From: Paenibacillus aestuarii
GTDB taxonomy: Bacteria; Bacillota; Bacilli; Paenibacillales; NBRC-103111
Direction: 5' to 3'
Assembly (NCBI RefSeq): GCF_027789125.1
Contig: NZ_JAQFVF010000065.1
Span: 62,001 to 126,000 of the forward strand
DNA: 64,000 nucleotides
The translations under genes were made by a program, and so were the position numbers. The notes under the pieces are model-generated. The model saw only the letters and a list, made by a program, of their open reading frames with translations. It had not been told where the DNA came from and did not search any database. Positions 62,325-64,000 of the stretch are shown piece by piece. Every line of letters begins with the position of its first letter. Position 1 is the first letter of the stretch.

Positions 62325-62353
62325 GAAAAAAGGACCCCTTTCGAGGTCCTTCT
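62325..62353 (-). terminator. Orphan terminator in the 62.1-62.6 kb spacer
   Basis: AAGGACC and GGTCCTT pair around CCTTTCGA, with a TTTTTT run on the minus strand. No gene lies directly upstream on that strand; the next upstream gene has its own terminator. A small RNA between about 62520 and this hairpin is possible. Confidence 0.6.
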
Positions 62354-62611
62354 TGACGGTGAATAGATTATTGGTACTTTAGCTTTGATCCTTACTCCGC
62401 TTGGTTCTTACCATCATCACACTAAGCAGTCAGAAGACTACATAAGCACTCTGCGGCACATCTCCTCGCTTCTATATGGAGTCAACAACTTCTTCCCTGG
62501 CTGTGTAGTTATCCACGACACAACACCTCTCTGTTTACACCGTCGAAAGATATTGTGTACAATTTGATACATCATTATTCACTTCTACAAAGCCACAAGA
62601 GATGCCCTACA

Positions 62612-62645
62612 AAGAAAAGGACCATCCGTTCCCGGATGGCTCTCT
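62612..62645 (-). terminator. Terminator of the amine-oxidase-stalk gene
   Basis: AGAGCCATCCG and CGGATGGTCCTTTT form a hairpin on the minus strand with a T-rich tail, just past the gene's stop. Confidence 0.75.
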
Positions 62646-62657
62646 AATTATTTCGGA

Positions 62658-63497
62658 CTATTCTTCGTAAATGACGACTGATTGGGTTTCTGCTTCCCAT
62701 TTCACAGCTGCCTTCAAGGCTTCACTCACAAAACGAACCGGCACAACCGTGCTGCCCTGTTCAATTGCTGCTGGAACCTCTAGTGTCACTTCTTTGCCGT
62801 TGACAGTTGCTGTCTTGCTATCAATAAATAGTTTCACAGTAATACCATCGCGTGTAACAGTAACCGAACGCTCTTCTGCGTTCCAAGTAACCGTTGCTTT
62901 TAGAGCTTCAGAAATCGCACGGAATGGAACTAGTGTGTTGCCTTCACGAATAAACGGAGCTACTTCGAAAACAGGCTCTTCACCGTTAACGTATAATTTT
63001 ACTCCCTTTTTACCTAGCTTATCGTACAATTTGCCAAGTTTTTTGTAAGAGTCAAGGTTCTTAACGTTTGCTAAAATTGCTTCCTTTTGAACGTATACGG
63101 CGTCAGTTACGCTGCCGCTCTGATCCAACAGATCGGCAACCACTGATAAAGCTGCGTCCTTTTCTTTAATAGCCTCAAGTTCCGCTTTCTTTTCAGCCGT
63201 GAGTTGGGTCTCATATTTGGTTAAAAGCAAGTCTGCAATAACAGCCCCTGCAGGTTTGTCATTCACATTGTTAATCGCGTTTAGCAGCCCTTTATATCCG
63301 TTATGGCCTTGATTGCCATATGTATCGGATGTAACAGTCGCTACCCCATCAGCTTTCACCTTGAGATCAACGTTAACTTTTACAACATCAGACTTACCCT
63401 CATTCGATTGGCCGGTTTCCGATTTTGCCAATGCCGATCCCGCCATAAGACTTGTTGCCAGTACACATGACGCGATAACCATCCATCTTTTTTTCAT
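62658..63497 (-). CDS. Secreted protein with copper-amine-oxidase-like stalk domain
   Basis: A 279-residue exported protein: signal peptide (about 1-24, AGSALA), a helical middle (about 95-160, KYETQLTAEKKAELEAIKEKDAA), and a C-terminal stalk domain (about 165-279) beginning VKLYVNGEEPVFEVAPFIREGNTLVPFRAISEALKATVTW and repeating as VNGKEVTLEVPAAIEQGSTVVPVRFVSEALKAAVKW. These modules (copper amine oxidase N-terminal domain) are very common on Paenibacillus cell surfaces; no oxidase activity is implied. AGAGGAGG precedes the ATG. Divergent from the DUF5667 gene. Confidence 0.9.
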   Translation of the reverse strand: MKKRWMVIASCVLATSLMAGSALAKSETGQSNEGKSDVVKVNVDLKVKADGVATVTSDTYGNQGHNGYKGLLNAINNVNDKPAGAVIADLLLTKYETQLTAEKKAELEAIKEKDAALSVVADLLDQSGSVTDAVYVQKEAILANVKNLDSYKKLGKLYDKLGKKGVKLYVNGEEPVFEVAPFIREGNTLVPFRAISEALKATVTWNAEERSVTVTRDGITVKLFIDSKTATVNGKEVTLEVPAAIEQGSTVVPVRFVSEALKAAVKWEAETQSVVIYEE

Positions 63498-63663
63498 CTT
63501 TTTTCCTCCTCTTTGTTAACAGTAAGTATATTCGGCATCACACTCTGATTTTGTAGGGTTGGCCGAATTTCAACTTAAATCTACCTGCCCCCTAAAAATA
63601 ATTTTGACTCTCGTATACCTTAGTATCGGCCGACAGATTACATACAATGAGGTGGTCATAGAC

Positions 63664-64000
63664 ATGAAAGTAAAGTTGACAAAGAAAACAAAAAGATACA
63701 ACCTTCTCACAAAGAGCGCCTTAATCAGCATACTCGTATTTAGCGTAGGCACAGGCGGTGTAATGGCTTCGGAGATTCCAACATCTACTCCTTCTTCTAC
63801 GCCCGCATCTATGAATGTCTCCCAAAGTACAGCAGACTCTACAAAATCTGAAACGCAGACTTTGAGTTTATTGCCTGGAGACTTCTTTTACTTCGTAAAA
63901 ACCATATACGAAAATATTCAATTAGCCCTTACTGTTAATGACGTAAAGGAGGCAAGACTGCTTGCCACATTTGCCCAAGAAAGATTGGCAGAAACGAATG
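63664..64000 (+). CDS. Secreted DUF5667-family protein (partial, runs off the window)
   Basis: GAGGTGGTC precedes ATG 63664. The 112 codons present encode a basic N terminus and a signal peptide (about 10-36, ending GVMAS), a Ser/Thr/Pro-rich linker, then SLLPGDFFYFVKTIYENIQLAL and VKEARLLATFAQERLAE, the hallmark start of DUF5667 domains. Such proteins are often encoded beside stalk-domain proteins in Paenibacillus. The C terminus lies beyond the window. Confidence 0.85.
   Translation, partial: MKVKLTKKTKRYNLLTKSALISILVFSVGTGGVMASEIPTSTPSSTPASMNVSQSTADSTKSETQTLSLLPGDFFYFVKTIYENIQLALTVNDVKEARLLATFAQERLAETN

Noticed and set aside
62385..62567. 60-codon plus-strand frame
   Set aside because: Low-complexity composition, no ribosome-binding site, and it lies in the spacer better explained by the orphan terminator.
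1..64000. CRISPR arrays, tRNA or rRNA genes, insertion sequences, prophage
   Set aside because: Scanned for direct-repeat arrays, cloverleaf/CCA features and transposase or phage motifs; none seen. The only long repeats are the gerB copies and the 321-base coding repeats.

Overview
The window looks like a chromosomal segment of a spore-forming Firmicute of the Paenibacillus type. The evidence is GerA-family germination genes, a YheC/YheD-like spore ATP-grasp protein, two large carbohydrate-uptake loci with AraC-type regulators and no dedicated ATPase, a DUF5667 protein and a copper-amine-oxidase-stalk protein, strong GGAGG ribosome-binding sites with many TTG and GTG starts, and moderate GC. 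No rRNA, tRNA, CRISPR array, prophage or intact insertion sequence was recognised. The species assignment is inference.

Layout. 1-6.3 kb: start of an unknown minus-strand gene, a 5'-truncated phnW, and a germinant-receptor operon (gerA-gerC-gerB) followed by a truncated second gerB in the same frame. 6.3-10.1 kb: nucleoside salvage operon cdd-nupC-deoD-pdp. 10.3-13.1 kb: a self-regulated merR/carboxymuconolactone-decarboxylase pair, a TIM-barrel isomerase and a diguanylate cyclase. 13.3-16.0 kb: metE behind a cobalamin riboswitch and attenuator. 16.3-19.4 kb: small membrane proteins, a secreted repeat protein with an 11-bp-periodic upstream array, and an amino-acid permease. 19.6-29.4 kb: carbohydrate locus 1 (YesM/YesN-type sensor pair, two permeases, binding lipoprotein, GH106-like hydrolase). 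29.5-33.9 kb: DUF2339 protein, AraC-GyrI regulator, DUF2798 protein and an orphan GerB permease.

34-40.3 kb: carbohydrate locus 2 (GH43-LamG enzyme, AraC regulator, binding lipoprotein and two permeases). 40.4-41.8 kb: a GC-rich TetR/VOC pair that looks transferred. 42-50 kb: mixed housekeeping and regulatory genes (VanZ, methionine aminopeptidase, GNAT, DinB-like, LysR beside a broken phzF, ferritin-like, DUF2975/XRE pair, MFS exporter). 50-54.1 kb: GH42 beta-galactosidase and an SDR-TetR operon with its operator. 54.4-64 kb: HIT protein, a frameshifted FMN hydroxy-acid oxidase, spore and cell-surface genes (YheC/D-like, subtilase, CapA, a 26-residue peptide, DUF3231), and two secreted Paenibacillus-type proteins at the edge.

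How the genes fit together. The two sugar loci each pair an extracellular binding lipoprotein and two permeases with a polysaccharide-active enzyme and an AraC-type regulator; the missing ATPase is presumably supplied elsewhere, as MsmX does in Bacillus. MetE is expected to be made only when vitamin B12 is scarce. The window holds an unusual number of decaying genes (phnW, second gerB, phzF, hydroxy-acid oxidase, a YVTN fragment and several unnamed remnants), often next to an intact regulator or terminator, which suggests ongoing local gene loss. I did not find a convincing wholly new multi-gene system. The strongest unexplained signals are the six-unit 11-bp array at 17973-18038, the shared 12-bp motif linking the DUF2975/XRE pair to the MFS gene, and the gerB copy lying in frame after a stop codon.
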